Origin: Yersinia vastinensis
GTDB lineage: Bacteria; Pseudomonadota; Gammaproteobacteria; Enterobacterales; Enterobacteriaceae
Reading direction: 5' to 3'
Assembly: GCF_902726565.1 (NCBI RefSeq)
Contig: NZ_CACVAF010000004.1
Coordinates: 124,001 to 188,000, forward strand
DNA length: 64,000 nucleotides
Of the stretch, positions 38,594-47,572 are shown piece after piece; position 1 is the first letter of the stretch, and every line of letters starts with the position of its first letter. The translations under genes and the position numbers were made by a program. The notes beneath the pieces were generated by a model. The model saw only the letters and a program-made list of their open reading frames with translations. It searched no databases and was not told where the DNA came from.

Positions 38594-38821
38594 ATGAGTA
38601 TCCTGTTTCTTGCCATACCGCTGACGATTTTTGTGTTGTTTGTTGCACCGATTTGGTTATGGCTGCATTACAGCAATCGCCAGCAAAGTGGTGCTCAACT
38701 TAGCCATCAGGATATGCAGCGCTTATCACAGTTAACGGATGATGCCCGCCGGATGCGTGAACGTATCCAGACATTGGAAGAAATTCTTGATGCGCAGCAC
38801 CCTGATTGGAGGCAGTCATAA
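38594..38821 (+). CDS. pspB: Phage shock protein B
   Basis: A 75-residue inner-membrane protein: one hydrophobic helix (about 4-26) and a cytoplasmic coiled coil (QDMQRLSQLTDDARRMRERIQTLEEIL). With PspC it senses membrane stress, for example secretin mislocalisation, and draws PspA away from PspF. In Y. enterocolitica PspB and PspC are needed to survive type III secretin stress. Its stop overlaps the pspC start (TAATG). Confidence 0.95.
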   Translation: MSILFLAIPLTIFVLFVAPIWLWLHYSNRQQSGAQLSHQDMQRLSQLTDDARRMRERIQTLEEILDAQHPDWRQS

Positions 38822-39195
38822 TGGGCGATATTTTTAAAAATAATGTGTTGAGTAGCAAAAAACTGTACCGAGTGCCTGAAGAGGGCATGATCAAAGGGGT
38901 CTGTGCAGGTCTGGCACACTATTTTGATATTCCGGTGCGATTGATCCGTGTGATGGTGGTGCTATCACTCTTTTTTGGCCTGTTCGTGTTTACCATTGTG
39001 GCCTATATCGTACTGACTTTTATGCTGGAACCGGCTCCCGCAGCCAGTTTCAGCGAACATCATGAAGCAACACCAAGGCAGTTACTGGATCAACTTGAAT
39101 ATGAATTGGGGGCGGGAGAGCAGCGTTTGCGCCAAGTTGAACGCTATGTGACCTCCGAGACATTTGGTGTACGGAGTCGCTTTCGTCAGTTGTAA
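38821..39195 (+). CDS. pspC: Phage shock protein C
   Basis: A 124-residue PspC-domain inner-membrane protein. KLYRVPEEGMIKGVCAGLAHYFDIPVRLIRVMVV (about 15-48) is the PspC signature, followed by a hydrophobic segment (about 45-72) and a cytoplasmic tail with a predicted coiled coil. I chose the ATG at 38821, one base inside the pspB stop, with GGAGG eight bases upstream; an in-frame codon 15 bases earlier is less likely. Confidence 0.95.
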   Translation: MGDIFKNNVLSSKKLYRVPEEGMIKGVCAGLAHYFDIPVRLIRVMVVLSLFFGLFVFTIVAYIVLTFMLEPAPAASFSEHHEATPRQLLDQLEYELGAGEQRLRQVERYVTSETFGVRSRFRQL

Positions 39196-39232
39196 TGTAA
39201 TCCAATGAGTTAGCCTGCCGGAGAGTATCAAT

Positions 39233-39472
39233 ATGAACAATCATTCTGCTCGCACCCGTGCAGGTGTAGTATTAACGACAATAGTTAAGATTATTTTTAC
39301 TGTTGCATTAACCTATGGCCCCGCCGGTGCCGCAGGTCTGATAGTAAAAAATGTCAGCCGCAAACCCCTGCGCTGGTTGCTGTTGATGATGCTGGAACCC
39401 ATGCTAAAACGGGCAATGGGGGCAGCCGCGGGTCAATTTGCCAAGGAGAAGCATGAAACGACTGCAAAATGA
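39233..39472 (+). CDS. pspD: Phage shock protein D
   Basis: A 79-residue small membrane protein with hydrophobic stretches near 11-40 and 48-68 and a basic C-terminus. It matches E. coli PspD (73 residues) in position and pattern (AGVVLTTIVKIIFTVALTYGPAGAAG). Its role is minor or unknown. Its last 20 bases overlap the start of ycjX. pspE, present in E. coli, is missing. Confidence 0.88.
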   Translation: MNNHSARTRAGVVLTTIVKIIFTVALTYGPAGAAGLIVKNVSRKPLRWLLLMMLEPMLKRAMGAAAGQFAKEKHETTAK

Positions 39473-40850
39473 GATTACTTCATTGGTTAACCGCGGGATG
39501 GATCGCCACCTGCGGTTAGCGGTAACCGGCCTGAGCCGTAGCGGGAAAACCGCATTTATTACATCTTTAGTGAATCAATTGCTTCATGTCCACAGTGGTG
39601 CTCGTTTGCCGCTGTTTTCTGCTGTGCGCGAAGAGCGGTTACTGGGTGTTAAGCGCGTGCCGCAACGTGATCTGGGTATTCAGCGTTTTACTTACGATGA
39701 AGGTTTAGCCTCGCTCTATGGGACGCCACCCAATTGGCCAACACCGACGCGGGGGGTTAGCGAAATTCGCTTAGCTTTGCGGTTTCGTTCCGGTGATTCG
39801 CTTTTGCGCCATTTCAAGGAAACATCGACACTGTATCTAGAAATTGTCGATTACCCGGGTGAATGGTTGTTAGATTTACCTATGTTGGAGCAGGACTATT
39901 TAAGTTGGTCGCGCCAGATGGCGGGGTTGCTACAAGGGGACCGTGCTCAGTGGGCCGAACCTTGGCTGACACTGTGCAAACAGTGTGATCCATTAGCGCC
40001 AGCTGATGAGAATCAGCTAGCTGCCATTGCTCAGGCTTATACCGATTATCTGATTCGTTGCAAAAATGAAGGACTGCATTTTATTCAGCCGGGGCGTTTT
40101 GTGTTGCCCGGAGATATGGCAGGCGCGCCGGCTTTACAGTTTTTCCCGTGGCCTGATGTTAATGATTTGGGGGAGTCACGGCTGGCACAGGCGGATAAAC
40201 ACTCGAATATAGGGATGTTACGCGCGCGCTTTAACTATTATTGCAACTCAGTAGTGAAAGGCTTCTATAAAGAGCATTTTGTCCGTTTTGATCGGCAAAT
40301 AGTGTTGGTAGATTGTCTGCAACCGCTAAACAGTGGGCCGCAAGCATTTAACGATATGCGTTTGGCGTTGACACAATTGATGCAGAGTTTCCATTACGGA
40401 AAGCGCACATTGTTCCGCCGCTTATTCTCCCCCTGTATTGATAAGCTGATGTTTGCCGCCACCAAAGCGGATCACGTGACAGCGGATCAGCATGCCAATT
40501 TGGTTTCCTTATTACAGCAATTGGTACAGGAAGCGTGGCAAAATGCGGCGTTTGAAGGTATTAGCATGGATTGTGTTGGGCTGGCCTCAGTACAAGCTAC
40601 GGAAAGTGGCATTGTTGAAAGTCATGGGCAGAAAATACCCGCATTGCGAGGGCATCGCTTGAGTGATGGGGCGCCATTGACGGTCTTCCCCGGTGATGTA
40701 CCCGCTCGCTTGCCGGGAGCGGCTTTTTGGCAGCAGCAAGGATTCCATTTTGATGAATTCCGTCCACAGGCCGTCAATGTGGACAGCCCATTGCCACATA
40801 TTCGCCTCGATGCGGTGATGGAATTCTTATTGGGAGATAAATTGCGATGA
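39453..40850 (+). CDS. ycjX: YcjX family GTPase-like protein
   Basis: A 465-residue protein of the YcjX/DUF463 family with a P-loop near residue 25 ([14 protein letters not shown]) and a Walker B-like ...[16 protein letters not shown]. It is a predicted nucleotide-binding stress protein co-induced with psp genes. I chose the ATG at 39453 (AAGGAG five bases upstream), which matches the 465-residue E. coli protein. It overlaps pspD and ycjF and is therefore part of the psp operon, as known for Yersinia. The molecular function is unknown. Confidence 0.93.
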   Translation: MKRLQNEITSLVNRGMDRHLRLAVTGLSRSGKTAFITSLVNQLLHVHSGARLPLFSAVREERLLGVKRVPQRDLGIQRFTYDEGLASLYGTPPNWPTPTRGVSEIRLALRFRSGDSLLRHFKETSTLYLEIVDYPGEWLLDLPMLEQDYLSWSRQMAGLLQGDRAQWAEPWLTLCKQCDPLAPADENQLAAIAQAYTDYLIRCKNEGLHFIQPGRFVLPGDMAGAPALQFFPWPDVNDLGESRLAQADKHSNIGMLRARFNYYCNSVVKGFYKEHFVRFDRQIVLVDCLQPLNSGPQAFNDMRLALTQLMQSFHYGKRTLFRRLFSPCIDKLMFAATKADHVTADQHANLVSLLQQLVQEAWQNAAFEGISMDCVGLASVQATESGIVESHGQKIPALRGHRLSDGAPLTVFPGDVPARLPGAAFWQQQGFHFDEFRPQAVNVDSPLPHIRLDAVMEFLLGDKLR

Positions 40851-41911
40851 GCGAGCCTTTAAAACCACGGATCGATTTTGAACAACCTCTGCAACCGCTG
40901 GATGAACCGGTATTAAAAGCTGCACAGGATTTCAGCCAACAAGCGGCCGAGAACTTCTATCCTGCAGCTCCAGAACTGGATGCTGAAAATGAAGAAGGTC
41001 GGGTCGAGGGGTTAGTGAACGCAGCGCTGAAACCGAAACGCAGCTTGTGGCGTAAAATGGTGACCGCAGGCGTGGCACTTTTTGGTGTCAGTGTGCTCGC
41101 GCAATCAGTGCAATGGGTTAATCAGGCCTGGCAGCAACAAGATTGGATTGCATTAGGTGCAACGACCGCTGGTGGATTGATCGTGCTGGCGGGGGTAGGT
41201 TCGGTCGTGACGGAGTGGCGGCGTTTATACCGCTTGCGGCAACGGGCTGAAGAGCGAGACATCGCACGGGAACTGTTAGTTAGCCACGGCATTGGACAGG
41301 GACGCGCGTTTTGTGAAAAATTAGCGCGTCAGGCGGGGCTGGATCAAGGGCACCCGGCGTTACAGCGCTGGCAAGCCTCGCTACATGAAACCCATAATGA
41401 TCGGGAAGTTGTTGAACTCTATGCCAAGCTGGTGCAACCATCATTGGATAATCAAGCTAGGGCAGAAATAAGCCGTTATGCGGCAGAATCCGCATTAATG
41501 ATAGCGGTCAGCCCATTGGCACTGGTAGATATGGCTTTTATCGCTTGGCGGAATATTCGCCTGATTAATCGTATTGCTGCTTTGTATGGTATTGAGCTGG
41601 GATATTTTAGCCGTATTCGTTTGTTCCGTTTGGTGCTGCTGAACATTGCCTTTGCCGGGGCCTCAGAATTGGTTCGGGAAGTGGGCATGGATTGGCTATC
41701 ACAAGATTTGGCTGCGCGGTTATCCGCTCGTGCTGCACAAGGTATTGGTGCTGGCTTACTGACGGCGCGGTTAGGTATTAAAACGATGGAGTTATGCCGC
41801 CCGTTACCGTGGTTGGGTGATGACAAACCGAAATTAGGTGATTTTCGTCGGCAGTTAATCAGCCAGTTAAAGAATACGTTGCCAAAGAAAGATAAGCTCA
41901 ATCAGTCGTGA
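40847..41911 (+). CDS. ycjF: DUF697 inner-membrane protein YcjF
   Basis: A 354-residue protein with a polar, acidic N-terminal region (about 1-68), two hydrophobic segments (about 72-90 and 100-122) and a C-terminal DUF697/TIGR01620 domain ([35 protein letters not shown]). The start overlaps the ycjX stop (ATGA), so the two are translationally coupled and probably act together. Only 23 bases separate its stop from the end of the convergent RES toxin gene. Confidence 0.92.
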   Translation: MSEPLKPRIDFEQPLQPLDEPVLKAAQDFSQQAAENFYPAAPELDAENEEGRVEGLVNAALKPKRSLWRKMVTAGVALFGVSVLAQSVQWVNQAWQQQDWIALGATTAGGLIVLAGVGSVVTEWRRLYRLRQRAEERDIARELLVSHGIGQGRAFCEKLARQAGLDQGHPALQRWQASLHETHNDREVVELYAKLVQPSLDNQARAEISRYAAESALMIAVSPLALVDMAFIAWRNIRLINRIAALYGIELGYFSRIRLFRLVLLNIAFAGASELVREVGMDWLSQDLAARLSARAAQGIGAGLLTARLGIKTMELCRPLPWLGDDKPKLGDFRRQLISQLKNTLPKKDKLNQS

Positions 41912-41934
41912 GGAGCCATTCTTTGGCATAGGCA

Positions 41935-42393
41935 TTATTTCAGGCGGGGATCAAAGGCAAAAGAGAGGGGCTTGACGCTGTTCAAACACGCTTGAAAATC
42001 TTTATGCCGGGGGTTGATCAGCAAATTATTTTCTGATGGCACCAGTGTGGAGGGAACCAGTAATCCAAGTGATGTTTCTGATTCCAGCCACTCGGTGCCG
42101 ATATCCATCGTAGCGGCTGGCGCGGGATCACTGCGCCAATCTGTCGGCCAATCTTGTGGTTGCAACAGCATAATGTTGCTGTCATCAACGTCCATCTGAA
42201 ATAATTCGAATTCACTCAGTGTTGAGCTGTCTTGGATATGCACTAAGGTTTCCAGCATGGCCAGAGATACACTGCTGGCCAAATAGATAGCGGCATGCCC
42301 TTTATGATTCCAACGACCCCCATAAATCTCTGCACCATAGCCGGTCCAGGTTGATGCAAGATAGTGACGCATCACAATGCGGTAGAACATCAT
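41935..42393 (-). CDS. RES-domain toxin
   Basis: A 152-residue RES-domain protein. Family residues are visible: Arg in FYRIV, the GYGAEIYGGRWNHKGHAAIYLASSVSLAMLETLVH block with the conserved Arg, Tyr and Glu, and the C-terminal Ser in VPSENNLLINPRHKDF. RES toxins studied to date degrade or ADP-ribosylate through NAD and stop growth. The partner antitoxin gene lies upstream. The toxin has two ATGs in tandem and no good ribosome site of its own; a 10-codon mini-ORF with a strong site overlaps its start by ATGA. Confidence 0.88.
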   Translation of the reverse strand: MMFYRIVMRHYLASTWTGYGAEIYGGRWNHKGHAAIYLASSVSLAMLETLVHIQDSSTLSEFELFQMDVDDSNIMLLQPQDWPTDWRSDPAPAATMDIGTEWLESETSLGLLVPSTLVPSENNLLINPRHKDFQACLNSVKPLSFAFDPRLK

Positions 42394-42422
42394 AAAGATT
42401 GGCCTGTCAGGCGGTATTTCAT
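42390..42422 (-). CDS. Ten-codon mini-ORF coupled to the RES toxin
   Basis: ATG at 42422 opens MKYRLTGQSL, with AAAGGGGTAAG upstream, and stops in TGA overlapping the toxin ATG (ATGA). It may act as a coupling leader that feeds ribosomes to the toxin. No protein evidence. Confidence 0.35.
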   Translation of the reverse strand: MKYRLTGQSL

Positions 42423-42429
42423 CGTACGC

Positions 42430-42477
42430 TTACCCCTTTAAACTACGTTTCCCTGTAATGGGTGGTTGAAGATTCAT
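42430..42477 (-). CDS. Fifteen-codon mini-ORF after the antitoxin
   Basis: ATG at 42477 opens MNLQPPITGKRSLKG, preceded by AAAAGGAA, right after the antitoxin stop. It could be a second leader or simply chance. Confidence 0.25.
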   Translation of the reverse strand: MNLQPPITGKRSLKG

Positions 42478-42494
42478 TTCCTTTTGGCTTTCAG

Positions 42495-42941
42495 CTACGA
42501 AAATACGCCATGCTCTAATCGCCCAATTAAATCACAAACTTCCAATGCGCCGGTTTCGGTTTCCAGCAGAGAGTCCGGGCTGCGGTGACCAAGACCCTTA
42601 ATCGGGGTAGACATCCAAGTGATGGCTTTGCCTTTATCTCCCCCAAACAGATCGACTGCGGCATCCATGACACGGACGAAACGGGCGATTCGCTCGCTCT
42701 CTTCTGGTGTAAAACGGCCATCATGCGTGCGTCTACGGGTTAGACTGCGGCTGGGAATACCGGTCGCGCGCAATATCTCTGCTTTAGGTATGGAGGCCCA
42801 AACATGGATGCTGTCGATGACATCAACAGAGAATCCCATTTTGATACTGTCGACCAATACAGTGCCACGGCTGGCGGGTAAGCCAATCTCACGCCATAGC
42901 GCGCCTGTTTTGGTCGCTGGGGCAGGGTGATATGTTCTCAT
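42495..42941 (-). CDS. Xre/MbcA/ParS-family antitoxin
   Basis: A 148-residue antitoxin of the Xre/MbcA/ParS type (DUF2384), the partner of RES toxins. The N-terminal half has the DNA-binding helices (IPKAEILRATGIPSRSLTRRRTHDGRFTPEESERIARFVRV) and the C-terminal half the toxin-binding domain (DLFGGDKGKAITWMSTPIKGLGHRSPDSLLETETGALEVCDLIGRLEHGVFS). GAGGT lies five bases before the ATG. It is first in the minus-strand operon and probably autoregulates its promoter near 42950-43000. Such modules are mobile and patchy between strains. Confidence 0.9.
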   Translation of the reverse strand: MRTYHPAPATKTGALWREIGLPASRGTVLVDSIKMGFSVDVIDSIHVWASIPKAEILRATGIPSRSLTRRRTHDGRFTPEESERIARFVRVMDAAVDLFGGDKGKAITWMSTPIKGLGHRSPDSLLETETGALEVCDLIGRLEHGVFS

Positions 42942-43163
42942 GTAACCTCCTCGGTCAATTGGCTACATCCACTATAGCCACTTGGCCGATATAAAGCAAA
43001 GTGTCACTTGTCATTGACGAAGATATTGGCGCGACTAGGCATTATATTATTCTGAATTATTAATACTAAAACTAATAACTCGCTGTATATAGTAATGATT
43101 GGCGTTGATGATCATGCCTTTCTGTGCTTTATCGAGGAAAAAAAACAGCAAAAAGCCGATTCC

Positions 43164-43181
43164 TGTCAACTTTTGCTGACA
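43164..43181 (+). promoter_or_regulatory. TyrR-box-like dyad upstream of tyrR
   Basis: TGTCAACTTTTGCTGACA fits TGTAAAN6TTTACA at 9 of 12 fixed bases and has the essential G-N14-C spacing. It is 80 bases upstream of tyrR. Confidence 0.55.
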
Positions 43182-43260
43182 GACTGCTTCATCAGCGCGG
43201 GGGGACAGGGTATTATCTTTAACAGATATTCCGCACCTGCCATAGATAAGGTCGATACTG

Positions 43261-44838
43261 ATGCGCTTGGAAGTTTTTTGCGAAGACCGACTCGGTCTCA
43301 CCAGAGAGTTACTCGATCTCTTGGTTTTACGCAGCATTGATTTACGGGGGATCGAAATTGATCCGATTGGTCGCATTTACCTGAATTTCTCCCAACTGGA
43401 CTTCAGCGTATTTAGTGCATTGATGATGGATATTCGGCGTATTGAAGGTGTTACTGACGTCCGAACTGTCTCCTTTATGCCATCAGAACGTGAACACCGT
43501 TCATTGCGGGCGCTACTTGAGTCCATGCCTGAGCCAGTATTTTCCATCGATTTGAAAGGTAATCTTGAGTTAGCTAACCCAGCTGCTCGCGAACTTTTTT
43601 CCCTCAATGAAGAGAAAGTTCGCCACAAAACAGCAGGCAGCCTACTTGGGGGGTATAATTTCGCCAGGTGGTTTGATGGGGGAGAGACTGCCCCTCATAC
43701 TGAACGGGTGTTGATCAATAATCAGGATTACCTGATGGAGATCACGCCGATTCAGCTTGAAGATGAAAATCAACAGAATCAAACCGTGGGGGCCGTGGTA
43801 ATGCTGAAGTCTACCGCCCGCATGGGAAAACAACTGCAAATCTTATCGATTAATGATGATACTGAATTTAAGCAGATTGTTGCGACCAGCGCGAAAATGC
43901 GCCATGTTCTTGATCAAGCTCGGAAATTAGCAATGCTGGATGCCCCCTTGTTATTAGTGGGCGAAACTGGCACGGGTAAGGATCTATTAGCACGAGCTTG
44001 TCATCTGCGTAGCCCTCGAGGAAAAATGCCGTTTCTCGGTCTCAACTGTGCATCAATGCCTGATGATGTCGTTGAAAGTGAATTATTTGGCTATGCCGCA
44101 GGGGCTTATCCGAATGCCATTGAGGGCAAAAAAGGTTTCTTTGAACAAGCCAATGGTGGCTCGGTTCTCTTGGATGAAATCGGCGAAATGTCGCCTCGCA
44201 TGCAGATAAAACTGTTACGTTTCCTTAATGATGGTACTTTCCGCCGTGTTGGGGAAGAGCATGAAGTGCATGTTGATGTGCGGGTTATCTGTGCGACTCA
44301 AAAGAATTTGGTGGAGTTGGTTCAACGCGGGGAATTTCGCGAGGATTTATACTATCGCCTCAATGTGTTGACGATCACTTTGCCGCCGCTACGAGAGCGT
44401 CAGGCCGATATTATGCCACTGACCTCGCTGTTCGTTGCCCGTTTCTCTGACGAACAAGGTGTACCTCGTCCGAAGTTGGCTCCTGAACTCAGCAACTTCC
44501 TGACCAGTTATGGCTGGCCCGGTAATGTGCGGCAGCTTAAAAATGCTATCTACCGTGCTTTGACTCAGCTAGAAGGGTTTGAACTGCGACCACAGGACAT
44601 CATTTTACCGGAATTTGAGGTTGAAGCTGCTCTAGGGGATGAAGTGCTAGATGGTTCACTTGATGACATCAGTAAACGGTTTGAACGTTCTGTTTTAACG
44701 CGCCTTTATCGTAATTATCCAAGTACTCGTAAACTGGCCAAGCGGCTGGGTGTCTCCCACACGGCTATTGCTAATAAGCTGCGTGAATATGGCTTAAGTA
44801 GTAAGCGGGTAGCCAATGATGAAAATGAAGACGAATAA
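43261..44838 (+). CDS. tyrR: Aromatic amino acid regulator TyrR
   Basis: A 525-residue regulator of aromatic amino acid synthesis and transport. An ACT domain (about 1-70) and a PAS domain (about 78-190) precede the AAA+ domain with Walker A GETGTGKD and a Walker B-type LLDEIGE, then a C-terminal helix-turn-helix (STRKLAKRLGVSHTAIANKLREYG). The GAFTGA loop of sigma-54 activators is replaced by GAYPNA, as in E. coli TyrR, which works with sigma-70. E. coli TyrR is 513 residues. A TyrR-like box upstream suggests autorepression. Confidence 0.95.
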   Translation: MRLEVFCEDRLGLTRELLDLLVLRSIDLRGIEIDPIGRIYLNFSQLDFSVFSALMMDIRRIEGVTDVRTVSFMPSEREHRSLRALLESMPEPVFSIDLKGNLELANPAARELFSLNEEKVRHKTAGSLLGGYNFARWFDGGETAPHTERVLINNQDYLMEITPIQLEDENQQNQTVGAVVMLKSTARMGKQLQILSINDDTEFKQIVATSAKMRHVLDQARKLAMLDAPLLLVGETGTGKDLLARACHLRSPRGKMPFLGLNCASMPDDVVESELFGYAAGAYPNAIEGKKGFFEQANGGSVLLDEIGEMSPRMQIKLLRFLNDGTFRRVGEEHEVHVDVRVICATQKNLVELVQRGEFREDLYYRLNVLTITLPPLRERQADIMPLTSLFVARFSDEQGVPRPKLAPELSNFLTSYGWPGNVRQLKNAIYRALTQLEGFELRPQDIILPEFEVEAALGDEVLDGSLDDISKRFERSVLTRLYRNYPSTRKLAKRLGVSHTAIANKLREYGLSSKRVANDENEDE

Positions 44839-44902
44839 GTGATTAACGCAAGCGATGCGGCTGAAGCGTCGTGTCAGAAAAGCTAACGTTGGCGGCGATA
44901 AA

Positions 44903-44932
44903 AAACGGCTGTACCCGATGGGACAGCCGTTT
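44903..44932 (-). terminator. tpx terminator
   Basis: AAACGGCTGT (44903-44912) pairs with ACAGCCGTTT (44923-44932) with an inner CCC/GGG stem; on the minus strand the stem is followed by TTTTTATCG. It also sits just beyond the tyrR stop and may serve both. Confidence 0.88.
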
Positions 44933-44961
44933 GCGTCTTCATTAAAAGCGGAAGTTTGCGG

Positions 44962-45465
44962 TTATTTCAACGATGCCAGAGCAGCATCATAATTTGGTTC
45001 GGTCGTGATTTCGTTAACCAACTCACTGTAGATAACATTATCTTGACCATCCAGAACCACTACAGCGCGTGCGGTCAAACCGGCTAATGGGCCTTCAGTG
45101 ATGGCTACGCCGTATGCTTGTTTGAATTCAGCACCACGTAATGTTGACAGTGTAATAACGTTGCTCAGACCTTCAGCACCGCAAAAACGTGATTGAGCAA
45201 ATGGCAGGTCAGAGGAGATACAAAGAACGACGGTGTTCTCAAGTTCGCCAGCCAGTTGATTGAATTTACGTACGGATGCGGCACACACGCCGGTATCGAT
45301 ACTTGGGAAGATGTTCAGAACCTTACGTTTACCAATGAAGCTGCTCAGTGCAACATCAGATAAATCTTTCGCGACTAATGTAAAATCTTTAGCTTTATCA
45401 CCGGGTTGCGGGAGTTGACCTGCAACGGTCACTGGATTGCCTTGGAAATGTACTGTCTGTGTCAT
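44962..45465 (-). CDS. tpx: Thiol peroxidase Tpx
   Basis: A 167-residue atypical 2-Cys peroxiredoxin that reduces lipid and other hydroperoxides with thioredoxin. The peroxidatic Cys is in [16 protein letters not shown] and the resolving Cys in [10 protein letters not shown] chose the ATG at 45465 (AGGGATC upstream), which gives the family length; the frame extends 27 codons upstream without family likeness. It is divergent from ycjG, as in E. coli. Confidence 0.97.
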   Translation of the reverse strand: MTQTVHFQGNPVTVAGQLPQPGDKAKDFTLVAKDLSDVALSSFIGKRKVLNIFPSIDTGVCAASVRKFNQLAGELENTVVLCISSDLPFAQSRFCGAEGLSNVITLSTLRGAEFKQAYGVAITEGPLAGLTARAVVVLDGQDNVIYSELVNEITTEPNYDAALASLK

Positions 45466-45617
45466 TATTTGATCCCTTTTACAGATGTGTAACACGAAGT
45501 TCAGTTTAAGGTAACAATGGCGGCTTGGATATGAGAAATTTGCCAAATAATTGAGATTTTACTGACGTCGGGTTCTGACACCTGACGTTAACGCCTGAAT
45601 TCTATCGAGGACCCCTA

Positions 45618-46589
45618 ATGAGAACCATGCGTTGTTATCCTGAGGCTTGGCCTCTACATTCTGCGTTTGTTATCTCCCGCGGAAGCCGTACTGAAGCCAA
45701 AGTTGTGGTTGTCGAAATTGAAGAAGGGGGAATCCGCGCATTTGGTGAATGTACGCCATATCCTCATTATGGCGAAAGTGAATCTTCTGTGATGGCGCAG
45801 TTGGCTTTGGTGGTGAGTGCCATCGAATATGGTGTGTCGCGCGAAGCCCTACAGCAGTTATTGCCCGCCGGTGCGGCAAGAAACGCAGTGGATTGTGCGT
45901 TGTGGCAGTTGGAATGCTTACAGAATCGGCAAACTCTGTGGCAGAGGACTCAAATCCCTGCGGTTTCTCATATATCCATGGCTCAGACAGTCAGTATTGG
46001 CACCCCGGAAACGATGGCTTATAGCGCAAGTGCGCTGGCACGTTTGGGAGCTAACCTATTAAAAATAAAGCTCGATGATCATCTCATTGCCGAGCGTTTG
46101 GTGGCAATCCGCAGCGCCGTGCCAGATGTGACATTAATTGTCGATGCTAATGAAGCCTGGCAACCAGAAGGTTTGGCGGCGCGTTGTCAGTTACTGGCTG
46201 ACTTAGGTGTAGCAATGCTGGAGCAGCCTCTGCCGGCAGGGATGGATGATTCTTTGCAGAATTTTATTCATCCACTGCCTATTTGTGCCGATGAAAGCTG
46301 CCATACGCGAGCTGACTTAGCAGGTCTGGTGGGCCGCTACGACATGGTTAACATCAAACTGGATAAAAGTGGCGGATTAACCGAGGCACTATTATTGGCC
46401 GAGCAGGCAAAATCACTGGGATTTGCCATTATGCTCGGTTGTATGTTGTGCACGTCACGGGCTGTCCGCGCGGCATTGCCACTGGCGCCTGGGGCGCGTT
46501 TTGTTGACCTCGATGGCCCAACATGGTTGGAACGCGATGTCGACGAGGGTCTGCACTTCGCCACGGGGGCTATCGATTTGTCGGTTTAA
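45618..46589 (+). CDS. ycjG: L-Ala-D/L-Glu epimerase YcjG
   Basis: A 323-residue enolase-superfamily enzyme (muconate lactonizing subgroup) that epimerises L-Ala-D-Glu to L-Ala-L-Glu so that murein dipeptides can be degraded. Catalytic Lys is in LLKIKLDDH, metal ligands in VDANEAW, LEQPLP and ADESCH, and the second Lys in VNIKLDKSGG. GAGGA precedes the ATG. Its stop overlaps the end of convergent mpaA by four bases. Together with mpaA and mppA it forms the recycling group found at the same place in E. coli. Confidence 0.95.
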   Translation: MRTMRCYPEAWPLHSAFVISRGSRTEAKVVVVEIEEGGIRAFGECTPYPHYGESESSVMAQLALVVSAIEYGVSREALQQLLPAGAARNAVDCALWQLECLQNRQTLWQRTQIPAVSHISMAQTVSIGTPETMAYSASALARLGANLLKIKLDDHLIAERLVAIRSAVPDVTLIVDANEAWQPEGLAARCQLLADLGVAMLEQPLPAGMDDSLQNFIHPLPICADESCHTRADLAGLVGRYDMVNIKLDKSGGLTEALLLAEQAKSLGFAIMLGCMLCTSRAVRAALPLAPGARFVDLDGPTWLERDVDEGLHFATGAIDLSV

Positions 46590-47293
46590 TCTGCCAATGT
46601 CAGTAAATCAATCAATGCGTTTAGGTAACATTCACTGGCTTCATCTGCCGAAATCGCGGGTAACTCGGCAGTAATACAAGGCAGTTCGCGCTCGGCACAC
46701 CAACTTCCAAATGAACCCGGTGTGGCGTAACCCACACTGGTGACAAGCGGTAATGCGAAGTTTAGTGCAAGCCGTTCGCCCAATGCCGAGCTATCAGGGT
46801 CTTCGATACAAGCCAATGGCTCATGGAATGAAACAACCCAGCGGGGCGATAACTGCGTAATTAATGTGCATAACGCTTGTGTCTCAGGCTCGGATCCTGC
46901 GTGCTCTCCTGTTGATAGCACCACATCACGTGCATTCGCAGCACTGTTCCAGCGATATACCGTCTCCCCACCTTGCCAATTTTGAGTCGGGAAATTGCGG
47001 TTAAGATCAACGCCATTAGCATTTGCCCTCAACCCCAGTTGGCAACCATCAGGGTTAACTGCCAAGATAACATGGTGGCGCTGCTGCTGTGGTGAGATGC
47101 TGCGTAACGCACAAGAGAGCGCAACAATTGCCGCACTTTCATCACCATGAGTCCCTGCAATAATCAGCCCGGTGTCAATCGACGGATGAGGGGCAGGGAA
47201 ATAAAGCAGTGGCGCACCCAATAGAGACTGGCCGTAATGTTGCCCTAGGGTCAGCAGTTTTCCCCGTGCTGGGCGGGGGCGATATAGGTTCAT
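46586..47293 (-). CDS. mpaA: Murein tripeptide amidase MpaA
   Basis: A 235-residue zinc carboxypeptidase (M14 family) that cuts the D-Glu-mDap bond of the murein tripeptide. The zinc motif is AGTHGDESAA, with the substrate-binding NANGVDLNRNFP and the catalytic end CITAELPAIS. The start is uncertain: the ATG at 47293 fits the family N-terminus; ATGs at 47323 and the frame start at 47365 are alternatives and no strong ribosome site marks any. It works on peptides released by recycling; YcjG then acts on the dipeptide. Confidence 0.92.
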   Translation of the reverse strand: MNLYRPRPARGKLLTLGQHYGQSLLGAPLLYFPAPHPSIDTGLIIAGTHGDESAAIVALSCALRSISPQQQRHHVILAVNPDGCQLGLRANANGVDLNRNFPTQNWQGGETVYRWNSAANARDVVLSTGEHAGSEPETQALCTLITQLSPRWVVSFHEPLACIEDPDSSALGERLALNFALPLVTSVGYATPGSFGSWCAERELPCITAELPAISADEASECYLNALIDLLTLAD

Positions 47294-47572
47294 AGTATTT
47301 TCTGTTATTCCAAATACAGTCATATTAGATTTAACATAGCATCTAACATTATTACTTTGAATCAATAAGATAAGTTATTTTGTAGTAGACAAGATAATGA
47401 TTCTAAGAAAAATGAGGGGTATATGGCGATTTGATTGTCATGGTAGGTACTGGATGCATTCGAAACGATTCGATATTTACCGTCGTCATGATGGTACTTA
47501 ATCTGCTAGTTTATGGTTATTCGATTTTTTACTTTCGCTGAAATGGAACAACAACGAAAAGGTTAATCAATT

